Assembly (NCBI GenBank): GCA_030686995.1
Contig: CM060706.1
Location: 143,488,505 to 143,552,504 of the forward strand
Direction: 5' to 3'
Length of the DNA stretch: 64,000 nt
DNA from: Artemisia argyi
Taxonomy: Eukaryota > Streptophyta > Magnoliopsida > Asterales > Asteraceae
Position numbers and translations under genes: made by a program. How positions within the stretch are numbered: the stretch's first letter is position 1; every line of letters begins with the position of its first letter. Below the pieces are notes generated by a model. The model worked only from the letters and a program-made list of their open reading frames with translations. It was not told the DNA's origin and did not search any database. Positions 10,519 to 23,365 of the stretch are shown piece after piece.

Positions 10519-12388
10519 TTAGCCACTTGGTCCCCATTGTCTCATTGGTCCAAACATATTTAACATTTGGCTAGGATGCATGTATGGTGGTAATATTTCC
10601 CATTGTCTCATTGGTCCAAAGTTGTTTGGACCAAATATATTTAACATTTGGCTAGGATGCATGTATGGTGGTAGTATTTCCCAAGGATTGTAACTTGGTT
10701 GATAATTCCACATTTGATTTCTAGTGTTATTGTAATATTGTCTATTTTTATTTCTTCTAGGTTGAGGTGTTTTAGATCTTGGATGATGATTGTTAGGTTT
10801 TCTTGGTGATGGAGTTTTAGATCTTAATTTAGGTTTAGAGGATCCTACTTCGGTCTTTAAGGATGGTTTATAAAAAGTTTTTACTTTTTCATCATTTGCA
10901 ATGGGTATTTTTCTATCTTTTGTAAGTATATACTTAGGATTTGATTCTAATGATTTTTGTTTACTAGATTCACATTCAACCTTTATACTTTTATTTTCAC
11001 TAGTTGAAACATTAGTTGAAGTTAATCCTAGACCGGTTTTATCTCCCGAAGTTTCTTGAACACTTATTATTTTCTTAAGTGGGTTACAACAATTTTTAAA
11101 CTTGTCAAGTTTGAAAATTTCATTTTTAAGTTTTTCGTTTTCATTTTTAACCTCTAAGCATGTTTTACATTTTATAAAAACTTCTTTTCCTTTTTCCAAA
11201 TGTTGTAGTTTAATTTTTAATTCAAGTACTTCATTTTCTAATAGATTATTAATATGTTTTAGTGACTTATTTTTAGCTATAACCTTTTGACCTAATTTGC
11301 ATAACCTGTTATATTCACTATCTAGGTCTTTTTCGTCTAATGATAAATTTTTATCACTAAAGTATTCGGTTTCAGAACGTACCTCGCTTGATGTCTTAGC
11401 CATAAGACACTTTTCGTCATTTGTGGTTTCTTTCTTGTCCTCATCGCTATCACTCCAAGCACCTCCGATAAACGCCTTTTGATTTTGACCTCTTGACATC
11501 ATTGGACACTTTCCGATGAGATGATTTGGATTGCCGCATTTAAAACACTTCTTTTCATTATATGGTTGCCTAACATATCTTCCTCGTCTTTTGAAGTATT
11601 TCTTGAAGTCTCGTACGGCCATAGCATACTCTTCATCGTTTGGAGGTTGAGCATTCTTCATCACTAGAGTCCTTTTTAGCTCTCAACACAATTGATTTGC
11701 TTTGCTCCCTTTTTTCTTTGACCATCTCGGAGTCTTTCTTTATTATTTCTTCGTAGACCTTTAAGTTGCCGATCAATTCGTCAAGTTGTAGAGTTGACAG
11801 ATTCCTTGATTCTTCAATAGCCGTGACTTTAGCTCGCCATTTTGGATGAAGAGCCCTAAGAAATTTCCTAACAAAATTCTTACTAGAAAAATTCTCATCA
11901 AGTGCTTTTAAACTTGTGATGATAGTGTTAAACCTAGCAAAAGCATTATCGATTGATTCCTCCTCCGGAATCGTAAATTGTTCATATTGTTGAACAAGAA
12001 GATCTATTTTGTTATCTTTAACTTGATCATTACCTTGGTGAGTGATTAGTAAAGAATCCCAAATTTCTTTTGCGGTTTTACACATAAAAATTCTTTCATA
12101 TTCTTTGCGTGGTAACGCATTATAAATAACCATTTTAGCCTCATTATTTTTTGATAGTTTCTTTTTCAAATCATCATTTTGTTTTTCAAAAGATACAATT
12201 TCATCCTTTTTAGTTTCAAAATTATATTGAATAGGAGGAAAATCACCAAAGGTAATAACATGCCAAAGATCAAGATCTTTTGATTTCACATAAGTTTCGA
12301 ATCTATTTTTCCAATAAAGAAAACCATCACTTTCAAATAATGGTGGTCTTTGCATAGATTGCCCTTCTAAATATTTTTCAGATTCCAT
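10519..12388 (-). pseudogene. Element C gag (Copia capsid/nucleocapsid)
   Basis: Two overlapping frames make one gag: 12388-11633 (251 residues) then 11664-10519 with a one-base frameshift between about 11633 and 11664, near the acidic SSDEE segment. The first part starts with a DUF4219-like tract (residues about 15-45, [11 protein letters not shown]) and has the retrotransposon capsid region (about 90-215). The second has a CCHC zinc knuckle [14 protein letters not shown] at residues about 40-53, an acidic SDSDED stretch, a Lys/Glu-rich coiled coil (about 100-190) and a basic [13 protein letters not shown] tail. Its last 60 residues contain a direct duplication of [15 protein letters not shown], visible as repeated DNA at 10529-10690. 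It ends before protease. Gag packages the RNA into virus-like particles. Confidence 0.85.
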
Positions 12389-12440
12389 AGATCGTTACAA
12401 GTTTTAAAATACAATATATTTTAAAAATCTTGCTAGACGT

Positions 12441-12454
12441 GGCTCCTGATACCA
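12441..12454 (-). other. Element C primer-binding site
   Basis: The minus strand reads TGGTATCAGGAGCC two bases after the 5' LTR, an initiator-Met tRNA site with one added G, as seen in SIRE-type Copia elements. Confidence 0.8.
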
Positions 12455-12456
12455 AT

Positions 12457-14074
12457 TGTGGAAAACTAGAAGGGGGGGTTGAATAGTTTTACGTCTTTTT
12501 AATTTTATTATGAAAACTTAGTTTAGTTTTAAAACCTTGTTTGCTTTTAAAACTTTGATTCAATCTTATGTGAACTCAAATCTTGAACAATATGAACAAG
12601 TATATCTAAGTATGAACAATAATAACAATGTAAGCTAAGTATGTGAAATCAACACATGCATAATATAAACAATTATAACTATATATAAGAGATAAGTACG
12701 TAATCGTTTATTTTATAATCCTTAGTTATATTTTGTATGAAAACTATACTTGATCGAAATGATCAATTATATGTATGTAACCTTTTTACTTTGATTGTAA
12801 AAACTTTGTTTTGTGAATGAAACTTTCGTTTGATCTTTAAGTAAAATCAATACTAGCACTATATGAGCAACTATATATATACGTCTACGTCTACAAAAGT
12901 AATAACGATATAAGCAAGATAATAAGTAAGATATGGAAAGATCTAACCGCGAGACAAAGGATTTATAGTGATTCGGCTACAAGGACACCTTCCTTGCCCT
13001 ACTCCACTCCTCGAGTCACCTACTCGAGAGTTTTCTTCACTATGTCAACAAGCTCCCTTATGGCGGAGAAAACCGTACACACCAATTTACACACCAATAT
13101 ACACACCAATTTACACACCACTTATTCTTCACACCTAAGTCACAACTTCTACACACCTTCTTCAAATCAATCTACTTCACAACTAACTACTCCACACCTA
13201 GCTTCTTCACTACAATCTAATTCCTAACTTTTCTTCTTCACACCAAGCAACTAACTAATCACACAATCTATATATCTAGCACAACTATCTACAATCAAAT
13301 ATTCACAACAATCTTCACAAAGAATAGTGTAAATAATCTTGATGATGCACCAACAACTTGGATGTGGAGGTCACAACAAGTTGTAATACTTCTTGTCTTG
13401 GGGGATAGAAGTATTCTTCTCTTGCACTTAAGAGGATGAAGTTTGGATCACTTTGAAACAAAGATTTATGTATGTATGATCAAAGGATTTTAGAGAATAG
13501 AAATGAGATCTATAACAGAAAGTTTTGGGGTGCAAAAGGTGAGAAAAATCTGTGGAATGAACCAGTATTTATAGGGGAGAAAATACTGTTTGGGAGCGTG
13601 GCCGGTCCCCTTAATTGGGTGCCGGTCCCCTTAATAATTAAGGGGACCGCCTAGTATAATTAAGGGGGCCGCCTAAGAAAAAAATATTTTTTCTTCAGAT
13701 TTTTTGTCTTTTTGTGGGGGAGGTTTTTCCTGAAGAATGTAGCCGTTTTTTGGGTTGAAATTTGAATTCAAACTATTTATTTTGAATAAAACATTTCTTA
13801 TAAATACAAAATTGTTTTGTATAAGTTTAAAAATGTTTGTCCCACTTTAATAAAATGTAAGGTTTGTAAAAATAAAAATTCCTTTGATCATAAAATGCAT
13901 TAGACACTTTGTTTATTCATACCTTAAGTGATATGGATGCTAAAGCAAATATTTACGATTAAATACTTGTTTACGTCATAATTTGTAGTTCAAAGAGTTT
14001 ACGTTTTGTGATTATCAAAACATAGAGATATCGATATATGTTAATAATGTTTTTAGGCATTATTTATATCAACA
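12457..14074 (-). repeat. Element C 5' LTR (right copy)
   Basis: 1618 bp, TG to CA ends, matching 5959-7556. A tandem ACACACCAAT duplication at about 13078-13120 and a shorter G-run distinguish it. Its hairpin block is at 13599-13674. Confidence 0.92.
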
Positions 14075-14079
14075 GTATC
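14075..14079. other. Target-site duplication of element C, right copy
   Basis: GTATC, matching GTATA at 5954-5958 in four of five bases. Confidence 0.75.
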
Positions 14080-17000
14080 TTGACTCGTGCGACTCGTGCA
14101 TAATCAACTCTCGAATTCCTCCATACAAAGGTACCTAACTTCGCTCTCCAAAACATAATACTCAATCAGAACGCTTAACAAATCCTTTCTCATTTTCTGC
14201 CATCCCAAATATGTCCTCAGCAGGTCGATTTTCTGCTTTTAACGCTTCCGTTTGAGCTTCTAATATTTGAGACGGTAACGGCGATACGATAGTCATTCCT
14301 AATGACCAAACTCGTAACGGTGGTATCCTCTCCTTTCGACTAAGAGCATCAGCAGCAACGTTTGCTTTACCAGGATGGTAACGAATTTCACAATCATAAT
14401 CGCTTAACAACTTAATCCAACGTCGTTGTCTCATGTTGAGCTCTTTTTGATTCAAGATGTGTTGTAGACTTTTGTGGTCAGTGAACACTACACACTTGGT
14501 TCCATACAAGTAATGTCTTCATATTCTCAAAGCAAAAACCACAGCACCTAATTCCAAGTCATGAGTGGTGTAGTTCTTCTCATGTTTCTTGAGCTGTCGG
14601 GAAGCATAAGCTATCACCTTCTCTCGTTGCATTAATACAGCTCCTAAACCCTTATGAGAAGCGTCACAATAGACGACAAAGTCCTCATTACCTTCAGGTA
14701 ACGCTAAGATAGGAGCACTACACAACATCTCCTTAAGTAATTGAAATGCTTCCTCTTCCTTATCTCCCCATTCGTACTTAACACTCTTTTGAGTCAATTT
14801 GGTCAACGGTTTTGCTATCTTCGAAAATCCCTCAATGAATCTTCGGTAATAATCGGCTAAACCCAAAAATTGACGAACTTCTGTTGGGGTCGTTGGTGCA
14901 ACCCAATCTTTAATCGCTTCAATCTTAGCAGGATCTACATGAACTCCTTGTCTATAAATCACGTGACCCAAAAATTGTACCGACGGAATCCAAAATTCAC
15001 ATTTAGAAAACTTGCCATACAGTTTCTCTTTCCTGAGCAATTCTAAGATAAGCCTCAGATGCTCCTCGTGCTCTTTCTCACTCTTCGAATAAATTAGAAT
15101 GTCATCGATAAACACAATCATGAACTTATCTAAATAAGGTTTACACACCCGATTCATGAGATCCATGAATACCGCCGGTGCGTTAGTCAACCCAAACGGC
15201 ATTACCTGAAACTCGTAATGCCCGTAACGGGTTCTGAAAGCCGTTTTCGGAATATCTTCCTCGCGAACTCGAAGCTGATGATATCCCGATCTCAAATCGA
15301 TCTTTGAGTACACACTCGATCCTTGAAGCTGATCGAACAAATCGTCGATCCTCGGTAACGGGTATCTATTCTTCACTGTTAACTTGTTCACTTCTCGATA
15401 ATCAATACACATACGAAACGATCCATCCTTCTTCTTCACAAATAAGACCAGGGCTCCCCAAGGCGAAGAACTTGGTCTTATAAATCCCTTTTCGGCTAAC
15501 TCCGCTAACTGTTTCGACAACTCTTCCAGTTCAGTAGGTGCAAGACGATAAGGCGCTCGTGCCACAGGTGCAGCACCAGGTATCAACTCAATCTGAAACT
15601 CTACTTGTCTAGTAGGCGGGATTCCCGGCAAATCATCGGGAAACACATCCGAAAAATCATGAACTATAGGCACATCTCCAATGTACCTTTCCTTCTTCTC
15701 CTTCCCTCCTTTCTCAGAGATTTGAGCTAAGAAAAGGCAACATCCTTTCTCCATCAATTTTGGTAACTTAGTGTAGGAAATGACCGCTAACCTAGATGGG
15801 CTCCTCGAACCTTTTCGATCTCCTTGTATATTTAGGATCTCCTTGCCGTAAGGCACACGCACGATCTTCTCATCGCAAAGTATGTGAGCACGATACTTCG
15901 ACAACCAATCCATACCTATAATGACATCAAAACTTCCTAATGTAACGGGTAGAAGATCTATGTTGAAAGGACGATTCAGAAAGTTTAACGTGCAGCCGCG
16001 AATGATAGTCCTAATCCTTTCTATGTCTCCATTAGCTAACTCTACATCATAACCAATTCCTAAGGCCATCGGGGGTTTCTCTAGTAAAGGTGCAAACTTA
16101 GTGGACACAAAACTCTTATCGGCACCAGTATCAAATAGTATGGAAGCATAACGATTATTGAGAAGGAACGTACCAGTAACGACGTTCGGATCTTCTCCTC
16201 TCTCGTTCCCAAGTGCAGACACTCTTCCATGAGCAGCTCCAGCTTCCACACGTTGGTCCCCATTATCTTGTCGTCCACGGTTTCCTCCAGCTCCACGGTT
16301 TCCATGATTGTACCCATTACCACCCGATCCTTGATTTCCTCGGTTCCACGATTCCCTACACTCAATCCTATAATGTCCCTTCTTTCCACATCCATAACAA
16401 GTGACATTTGCCTTACTCATAGTTTCAGGAGTAGCTTGAACCATAGCAAGTGGTCGAGCTCTATAATCCTTAGCTATATGTCCCATCTTAGAGCAATTCT
16501 TGCACATCACAGTACATCGTCCAGAATGATTCTTATAACATCGGTTACACTTGGGTGCATCTCCATTGTAGTTCTTCTTGTCTCCATCTCCCATAGCATA
16601 AGCTCTAGTAGTTGTTTGTCGCTTGTTTCGATGATCATTACCCTTAGAATGATTATCCCTCTTCCTCTTTCCATTCTTGTCTTTCTCAGCTTCTTCCAAT
16701 ACCAACGAGTCCATCAATTGTTGAGCGATAGTGATAGCCTCATGAATGTTTGCAGGCTTAGCAGAAATCACATCGTTCCTTGTAGCTACCGGCAACCCAT
16801 CGGTATACCTCTCAATCCTTTGAGTCTCAGTCCTAACCATATCGGGACAAAGCAAGGCCAACTCTCGATAACGGCGATTGTAAGTTGCCATATCGGTACC
16901 TTTCACCTTAAGATTCCAGAACTCAATCTCCAGCTTCTTAACCTCATTCCTTGGGCAGTAAGTCTGAATCAGCAAAGACTTAAATTGCTCCTAAGTCATA

Positions 17001-17533
17001 GCATAAGCCACATCACTCTCAACCGAATTACGGTAATTGTTCCACCAAGTTAAAGCTTCATCCTTGAAAGTAAAAGAAGCAAACTTTACCTTCGCATTCT
17101 CCGCACAACCACTGACATTAAACACTGACTCAGTCTTCTCTATCCACCTGACCAAGTAGACCACTCCTTCAGTTCCACCAAACTCAATAGGTCCACAAAT
17201 TCGAAACTCCTTGTAGTTACATCCATTAGCACGAACAGGTGGAAATGTTCCAGCAGAATTGTTGGAATGATTTGACTCAGCTAGTAGCTCAGCAACTCGT
17301 TGCTCCACAAGTTGATTGATCTTTGCTTGATCCACAGTAGGTGCATTAAGTGGAACAAGATCATTGTCTCCCTGAACATCAACATTTTGATTTCTGTTGT
17401 TGCGGTTAGTAGTGTCCAGGTTATCAGGAGTAGGGGTTTCAATATTTCGAGTAGGACGGCGTCCTCGGCGTCCAGGTGTAGCCGTTGCAGGACCAGTTCT
17501 GGTAGCTCTAACAGGGTTTCGTCGTGGGGCCAT
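14080..17533 (-). pseudogene. Element B gag, protease, reverse transcriptase and RNase H
   Basis: One frame from the ATG at 17533. Order: basic N-terminus, capsid (YKEFRICGPIEFGGTEG, then TWW), two zinc-knuckle sites, protease with DTGA at about residue 282 of the 16975 segment, reverse transcriptase with FIDD at about residue 622, RNase H starting at DASHKG (about 768), then the tether to integrase. The first zinc knuckle has Tyr in place of its last Cys ([14 protein letters not shown]); the second ([14 protein letters not shown]) is intact. In-frame stops: TAG 16991-16993, TGA 14519-14521, TGA 14162-14164, TAG 14135-14137. The first two sit where Trp is expected. No frameshift is seen. Reverse transcriptase copies the RNA into DNA; this copy cannot make it whole. 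Confidence 0.93.
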
Positions 17534-17893
17534 TGATCTGAAACATCATACAAGGTTCATGAGTCTCCGATAGAACTTATCATATGCTCAACAAGAATTA
17601 AATCAACGAAGCCAAGTCATGGAAAGAATATCAACAATACACCACAAGACATCAATAAGGAGAATAGGAACTCAATTTCCACAATATCCAAAAACCACAT
17701 AATACAATATAATAATAGCCATCAACCATACAATAACGATCCAACATCGTTCCAACTACCGAAAAACACAAAAGATAATAATCGTTCCAAACGAGACAAT
17801 ATTGAACGGAAAATACATCAAAATACGATAACTAGATTTTCTAACCGAACACTCCTCGGTGTAGAAAGCAACAAGACAACATAACTCAAACAT
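17534..17893 (-). other. Spacer between element B upstream ORF and gag
   Basis: About 360 bp of AT-rich sequence without an ORF; the corresponding spacer in element A (23366-23749) has nearly the same length. I see no further signal. Confidence 0.5.
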
Positions 17894-18985
17894 CTAGCCA
17901 CGCTGCTGGTGGTGGTTCCTCAACTCCTGCCTCAAGCCATCAAGCTCTCTCCATAGTGATCCTAACTCCACACTATGGGTGTCGTTGTCTCTCTTGAGGT
18001 CTGCCACCTCCTTCTCTAGCTTGGTATTCCTCTGCCATAACTTGCGGTCGGCCTCTCGAGCTGTGATAAAACCTCGCTGTAAACCCTCAATATGCTCATG
18101 AATCTCCATCAAACCTCTCCTCATCTCAGTAACTCTCCTCTCAGCTGTAACCATGTCAATCCTCAGCTCCCCAATGAACTCAACGGTCACCCTATCAATC
18201 CGCTCAGACATACGTGTAACTCTCTCACCAAGATCAGAAATCTGAGCCCACATCCTACCAGTCTCACCCAATGTTGCATGCTCAGCAGAAACCTCAGAAG
18301 GTGCATCTGACTCAACGGGACTACCAGGTGGCAACTCAAACAAAAATGGATGATCAGGTGAAACAGGCTCTATCGGATGTATAGGTGAATCAGGCTCCTC
18401 AGCCTGAGCTGGCGGCACTAACAAATCATCATCATCAGGCATCTCCTCCTCCTGAGGGTCATCCTCCTCCTCAGGATCATCATCACCCTGCTCAGCCTCC
18501 TGAGGGTCATCAGCCTCATCCTCACCCTCGTACTCCTCCTCCTCCTCATCGGAAGAGTACGTCATCAATCATCGTCTCCTAACAGGTGAACCATGTGGTG
18601 ATGTGGTGGGTGATCTAGGACGACGACGCAATGATGCAGGTGGTGCATCTGACAGGAGAGTGTGAGCATCCAAATGTAAAGGTGGTGAAGTAGGGCGTAC
18701 CGACATACGTGCCGTAGCTCGGTGGGCAAAACGTGGAGCCACACGAGCCAAAGCCTGATGAAGAGTAAGCTGCCTCGATGTACCAGGGAGCCCTAGAGAA
18801 GATGAGGGTCCCTGCGTAGATGCAGCAGGCGGTGCAGAAGTAGAAGCTGTCGGTGACACAATAGCTGAATGCATGGCAATCCTGTAAGGATCATCAGGAG
18901 CTATGGTGATCTGTGCTGGGCGTACAGGTGTAGTAAGAATATCCTCAACAACATCAAACGTACGGGAGGCCATAGTCTGTGACAA
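17894..18985 (-). pseudogene. Element B upstream ORF (acidic, coiled-coil)
   Basis: An ATG at 18985 opens a frame to 18569 that ends in TGA; the next codons in the same frame are TTG ATG and the frame continues to the TAG at 17894. It is thus either one protein of about 360 residues with one nonsense codon or two ORFs three bases apart. The first 138 residues are Ser/Pro/Arg-rich; the second part starts with a run of Glu/Asp (about 45 residues, very acidic), a Pro-rich stretch, then a long coiled coil (about residues 100-220). It lies before gag and is not part of the usual gag-pol set. No family is recognised; element A has an ORF of similar layout. Confidence 0.6.
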
Positions 18986-19368
18986 CGGCGTAGGGTAGGT
19001 GTAAGTGTTTCAAAACAACTAAACCGCGAACTCATAATACCGTATCAAAAATCATCATATAATTCCCAATCATCTATATCAAGAAAGATTTAAAATACCG
19101 CATTACTAAAATCATTCATAAAACAATTAAGCCATATAATTCCTCAAAACGCCATATAATTCCTCAAAACGCCATCATATCACTAAATCAATAAATCTCA
19201 AATCCTCAAAATCATCTCAAGAATCCCATATCTAATAATCATCTCAATATACCTCAATATAAACAATGATGCTTCGGCTTGGCGGGCTGGCGGGCAATGG
19301 TCGAGGATCGTTTTCTATAAAAATCGGTTATAGTTTAGGTGTTTATTTACCTAGTTCTCTATAACCTT
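18986..19368 (-). other. Element B leader
   Basis: AT-rich leader between primer-binding site and first ATG. It contains a direct repeat of CGCCATATAATTCCTCAAAA at about 19130-19170 and no ORF. Confidence 0.6.
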
Positions 19369-19381
19369 GGCTCTGATACCA
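19369..19381 (-). other. Element B primer-binding site
   Basis: The minus strand reads TGGTATCAGAGCC three bases after the 5' LTR, complementary to the initiator-Met tRNA 3' end. Confidence 0.9.
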
Positions 19382-19384
19382 ATC

Positions 19385-22300
19385 TGTAACACCCCCAAAA
19401 TTTGATACAGCGGATGACTCAACAAGCTTTCGGGGTGCTACGGGGATTGGTATCCATTTAAAGTCATGAAAGAACGAGATAAAGTAAACATAAGAAAAAT
19501 ACAACCACGCGGGGTTTTAAAGTTTACATTTATCCCAAAATCATCCAATGTCAGGCCCAAAAGAAATAAATATAGGTCCATAATTATTTATCAGAGTTTC
19601 AGAAAATAGATCCATAACCAGGTGCCATAGCCAAGCCTCCAATCCAAGCATCCAAGGGCATCACTTAATTACCTGAGAAAACGCGCTAAAAGTCAGCTTT
19701 CGCTGGTGAGATCATAGGTTTAAATTCATTATTCAATATAGTGGACATATACGCAAAACGCTTGCTAGCTAGACTAGGTCTCAATTATACAACCCAGATA
19801 ATCCAACCAAATCAAATCAAATCAACCCTATAGGTGCACGCTATAGCTCAAATCAATCCAATCAATAGCTTACCTAGCTCATGTCTAGGCCTCGCTCTAT
19901 AATCAATCCAATAGCTTACCTAGTTCGGGACTAGGCCTCGCTCAACAACCAATTGATAGCTTACCTAGTTCGGGACTAGGCCTCGCTCTATAACCAAATC
20001 AATAGCTTACCTAGTTCGGGACTAGGCCTCGCTCAATCCTACCTAGTTCTATAAGCATAGCAAGTTTTAAATAAACAAAGCGATAATAGTCCACATAAAG
20101 CATTTGCACGTTTCTCACCCCAAGTATTGAAAACAAAGTTCAAGAGTAAAAGTGGGGCTATGACTCACCTCAAGTCCAGAAAATCCTCAAAAGAAATCGA
20201 TAGATGAAAGACGTAAGCAAACTCAAGTAACGGCAACTACAGACTCGGCACTTCCTAACAATAGCAAACTCGTTCGGAAATCATTTCCTTAAAATCAAAT
20301 ATTCCCATTCCCGAACGTATTCCATTTAACTTTCCAAAAATATCCATTTCTCGAATTATCTTCATATTAATTTGAAGTTTGACGTTTGGTATCCATATGG
20401 GTGGAGGGTCGACACAACTCAAACCAAGAAGTCACAACGAAAGAAATAATAAACCATCTATAGGTATAATATTAGCCCAATATATTATTTAAATAAATCA
20501 TCGAAGTTTATCAAATCCGTCGATTTAATAATCCCCCATATTTATTTACGTAATATATCGCTCCAAGATTATACCCAACCTAAATCACATAGCACAAAGA
20601 ATACTATATGGTAAATATCGTAGTCGAATAAATTCCCTATATATATCGTCCAATTTACCAAATTCGTCAATTTAGCCAATTCCACGAGATATTTAGTAAT
20701 TTATTATCTTAATACACGTACCACAACCTATGGGCGTCGTGGGATACGATGCCCATTAATATACTCATTTTATATAGCCAAATAACTCTATTTAACCCGT
20801 CGATTAAATAAGTTATTATAGAAAATGGTTATATTAATCGTCATATATCCGTGACAACACAAAAGTCACATAATAAAGCCCACTTGGACTTTAAGCAACC
20901 ACAACTCGTATAACTCGATAAGTTTTTCAAAATTTATAAAAAGTCATGTTTTTAATTATTTCTTACCCGACGTATTAGTTCTCGACATTATTTCTAGTTA
21001 TTTATTTATAATAATACTCCGACATTTATTGTACTATTCACATAGTATAATAATTATCGTTATATTACTATAACGTTTACTCGTGATTGTTTTATTATTA
21101 ATATACGCATTTATATATATACGTACGTTTATCACGTCTATATACGTATATAAACGATTATATTATCAATAATATTATTACGAGTATTATTATTAATGTT
21201 TGATTTTAACTATTTATCGAGTCATAAGAATTTGGTCACATGTCCGAGTCATTACTCTCGGCTCATAGTCCAAGTCCACAAATAATAATAACCAAGTCAT
21301 GAATAAATAAACAACGCCGTCCAAATCAATCCCAAATCCACGTGCTACAACATGAGGGTCCGACTACGGCACCCGACTAACCTATCTCCGTCAATCTAAG
21401 TGACCGTCTCACAATCGGTCCCCAATCAAATTCGTCAACTCAATTCCATAACAATAACCAATATATCATCCCATCCTCGGCTCCCAAGTAACACCAACAA
21501 TATCAACAACGCCAAAGCAATTATACCCCCAACAATAATATCAATCAACCACAATAAAGAAAATACCAAGAAACCAATTAAGGTCACCAATTAAATCAAG
21601 TCTTCCGGGTCAACTTACCAAGTCAAACGTGTCAATAATACACCACACAAAATAATAACGTGGGTCATTTCCGAGACCACTAAGTCTCGGCTTGCTCTAT
21701 TCGAGCTAAACCAAACCAAACGGACCCCTTGGGTCTTTGGTGTCACGACAACAACAACAACATGAAACAAGGGACCCCTTTGGGTCTCGGCATGATTAAA
21801 CGAGCCACAAAACGCGACCCCGAGACCTCAAGGGTCTCGGTTATGCTCAATCCGAGCATCAAACCCACCAAGAATCAAATCATTACGGACCAAGAGTCCT
21901 CTTGGACTCCCAACAAGCCAAGAAAAGTGGTCACACCGAGACCATAGGTCTCGGTCAAGCTCCAATTGAGCCAAAAACCATAACCAAACGCGACCCAAAT
22001 CGCAAATCGAGCACCAACAAGAGTCAAAATCCACACCCAAGATACCAAACGGATTTTTAAGACAAAAATATTAATTCCCCATTAGTTTTATTTCGAAACC
22101 CATCACAAACAACCCGTGTGGACACGGATTAAATCACGAATCGAGGCACAAGAGTGAGATTCGTGGCCACTCACCTTCAAAACGACTCCAAGATTATGTT
22201 TCTTCAAAAACCCAACAAAGAAAAGATGAAAAAGTGATATTATAGGGGCTGTAGTAATTGTTTCGTGGTGTTAGAGAAGATTTTAGGGCGTGTGATGTAT

Positions 22301-22970
22301 ACCAAAAGATAGATCATGAAAAGGTGATTAAAATGGTGGTGTTGGTTTGTTTGTAGAGGCGGCGGTGTGGTGATGGTGGCGGCCGGAGATGCGGCGGCTA
22401 GGGTTTGGGGATGGTGAGGTGATGTTTAGAGAGAGAGAGAGTAATTTGGTGAGGGTGAGGGTGTGTTTGTGTGTTGTGTGCAAACCGACCCACACAAGGA
22501 CGATTTGTAGTTTACATATAAAAATAAATAAATTTTCATGATAATAATAATAATGTTATTATTAAGGTGGGTGAGGTGACCCGGTGTAATAGACACGGAC
22601 CAAACCCGAAACCTTTTTAAAACAAATCAACTCTCTCGAACCGAACCCATTCCAAATAATCAAAAACCTCGCGATACGTTCCAAAAATATAAATATCCGA
22701 ACCAATATTAAAATAATTAAAATTGTTAGGCTATCCTAGTGCCGGAGTCAATGTAGTGCCAAATAATGATCTCAAAAATAAATCATCACGAATGATTCGA
22801 ACCAAATCATTAATAAATAATCAAATTCCATAAATAACGTACGATTTAAAAATCACATTACAACGTTCATAAAATATCTCATCACAATAAACTTTTCAAA
22901 TATTCCAAAGTTATAAATTTTTAAAGTAATGCGGGTTTCAAAACGGCTCCCTAAATTGCCAGTTGTCACA
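19385..22970 (-). repeat. Element B 5' LTR (right copy)
   Basis: 3586 bp, TGTAACACCC to TTGTCACA on the plus strand. It carries the same 4-copy repeat (19862-20050), the hairpin array (about 21660-21955) and the GA run, but not the TA expansion. Confidence 0.92.
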
Positions 22971-22975
22971 ATCGT
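22971..22975. other. Target-site duplication of element B, right copy
   Basis: ATCGT, identical to 940-944. Confidence 0.9.
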
Positions 22976-23365
22976 TATGTTCCCAAAATAGATTCACCTA
23001 CCCTTAAGAAAATACGTTTTATACCACCATCACCTCCCCCTAGGTTTAACATAGGTAGTAGTTCGTATAAAACACCTTTAGAAATGCATGATGAACAAAT
23101 AGATGAAATACTTAGTCATCTAGATGAACTATCTTTAGAAAGAATGGAAGAAGTAGAAATTAGGATTAGGGAATTAGGAATAGGTAAAAATAGGTTAGAA
23201 AGTGAATTAGAGAAAACTCGTAATCAAGTCTTTAGGTTACAAACAAAATATGAAGAACACTCTGACGAAGTAAGTACCGCACATGTTAGACTTTCCACCA
23301 TCGAAATGATTATCGAGGATCTTAGGGATAATCATAGGTCTGACATAGACGAACTCTTGGAGTAA
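22976..23365 (+). pseudogene. Element A upstream ORF, 3' part
   Basis: Resumes in phase with the segment ending at 944 and runs 129 codons to the TAA at 23363-23365. After a Pro-rich linker it is a Glu/Leu-rich coiled coil (from HDEQIDEILSHLDEL on). No stop or shift is seen in it, so the only damage to this ORF is the insertion of B. Function unknown; the acidic plus coiled-coil layout matches the ORF before gag in element B. Confidence 0.6.

Larger units (their letters stand above)
5959..14074 (-). mobile_element. Element C: gag-only SIRE-like Copia retrotransposon
   Basis: LTRs at 5959-7556 and 12457-14074 start TGTGGAAAAC and end ATCAACA. The minus-strand internal region of 4.9 kb holds a primer-binding site, a Copia-type gag with a zinc knuckle and a further ORF of unknown type, but no protease, integrase, reverse transcriptase or RNase H. 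It is therefore a non-autonomous or deleted element that would depend on pol from elsewhere. About a dozen substitutions plus one 30-bp indel and a G-run difference separate the LTRs, so it is the youngest-looking large insertion here. It splits B's integrase between Tyr and Ser codons without shifting phase. Confidence 0.9.

Noticed and set aside
16229..17053. Plus-strand ORF of 274 codons
   Set aside because: Antisense shadow of B gag, Ser/Leu-rich as expected from the reverse strand.
19369..19381. tRNA gene fragments suggested by TGGTATCAGAGCC sequences (also 274, 12441, 30217)
   Set aside because: Only the 3' tRNA complement is present next to LTR ends; these are primer-binding sites.
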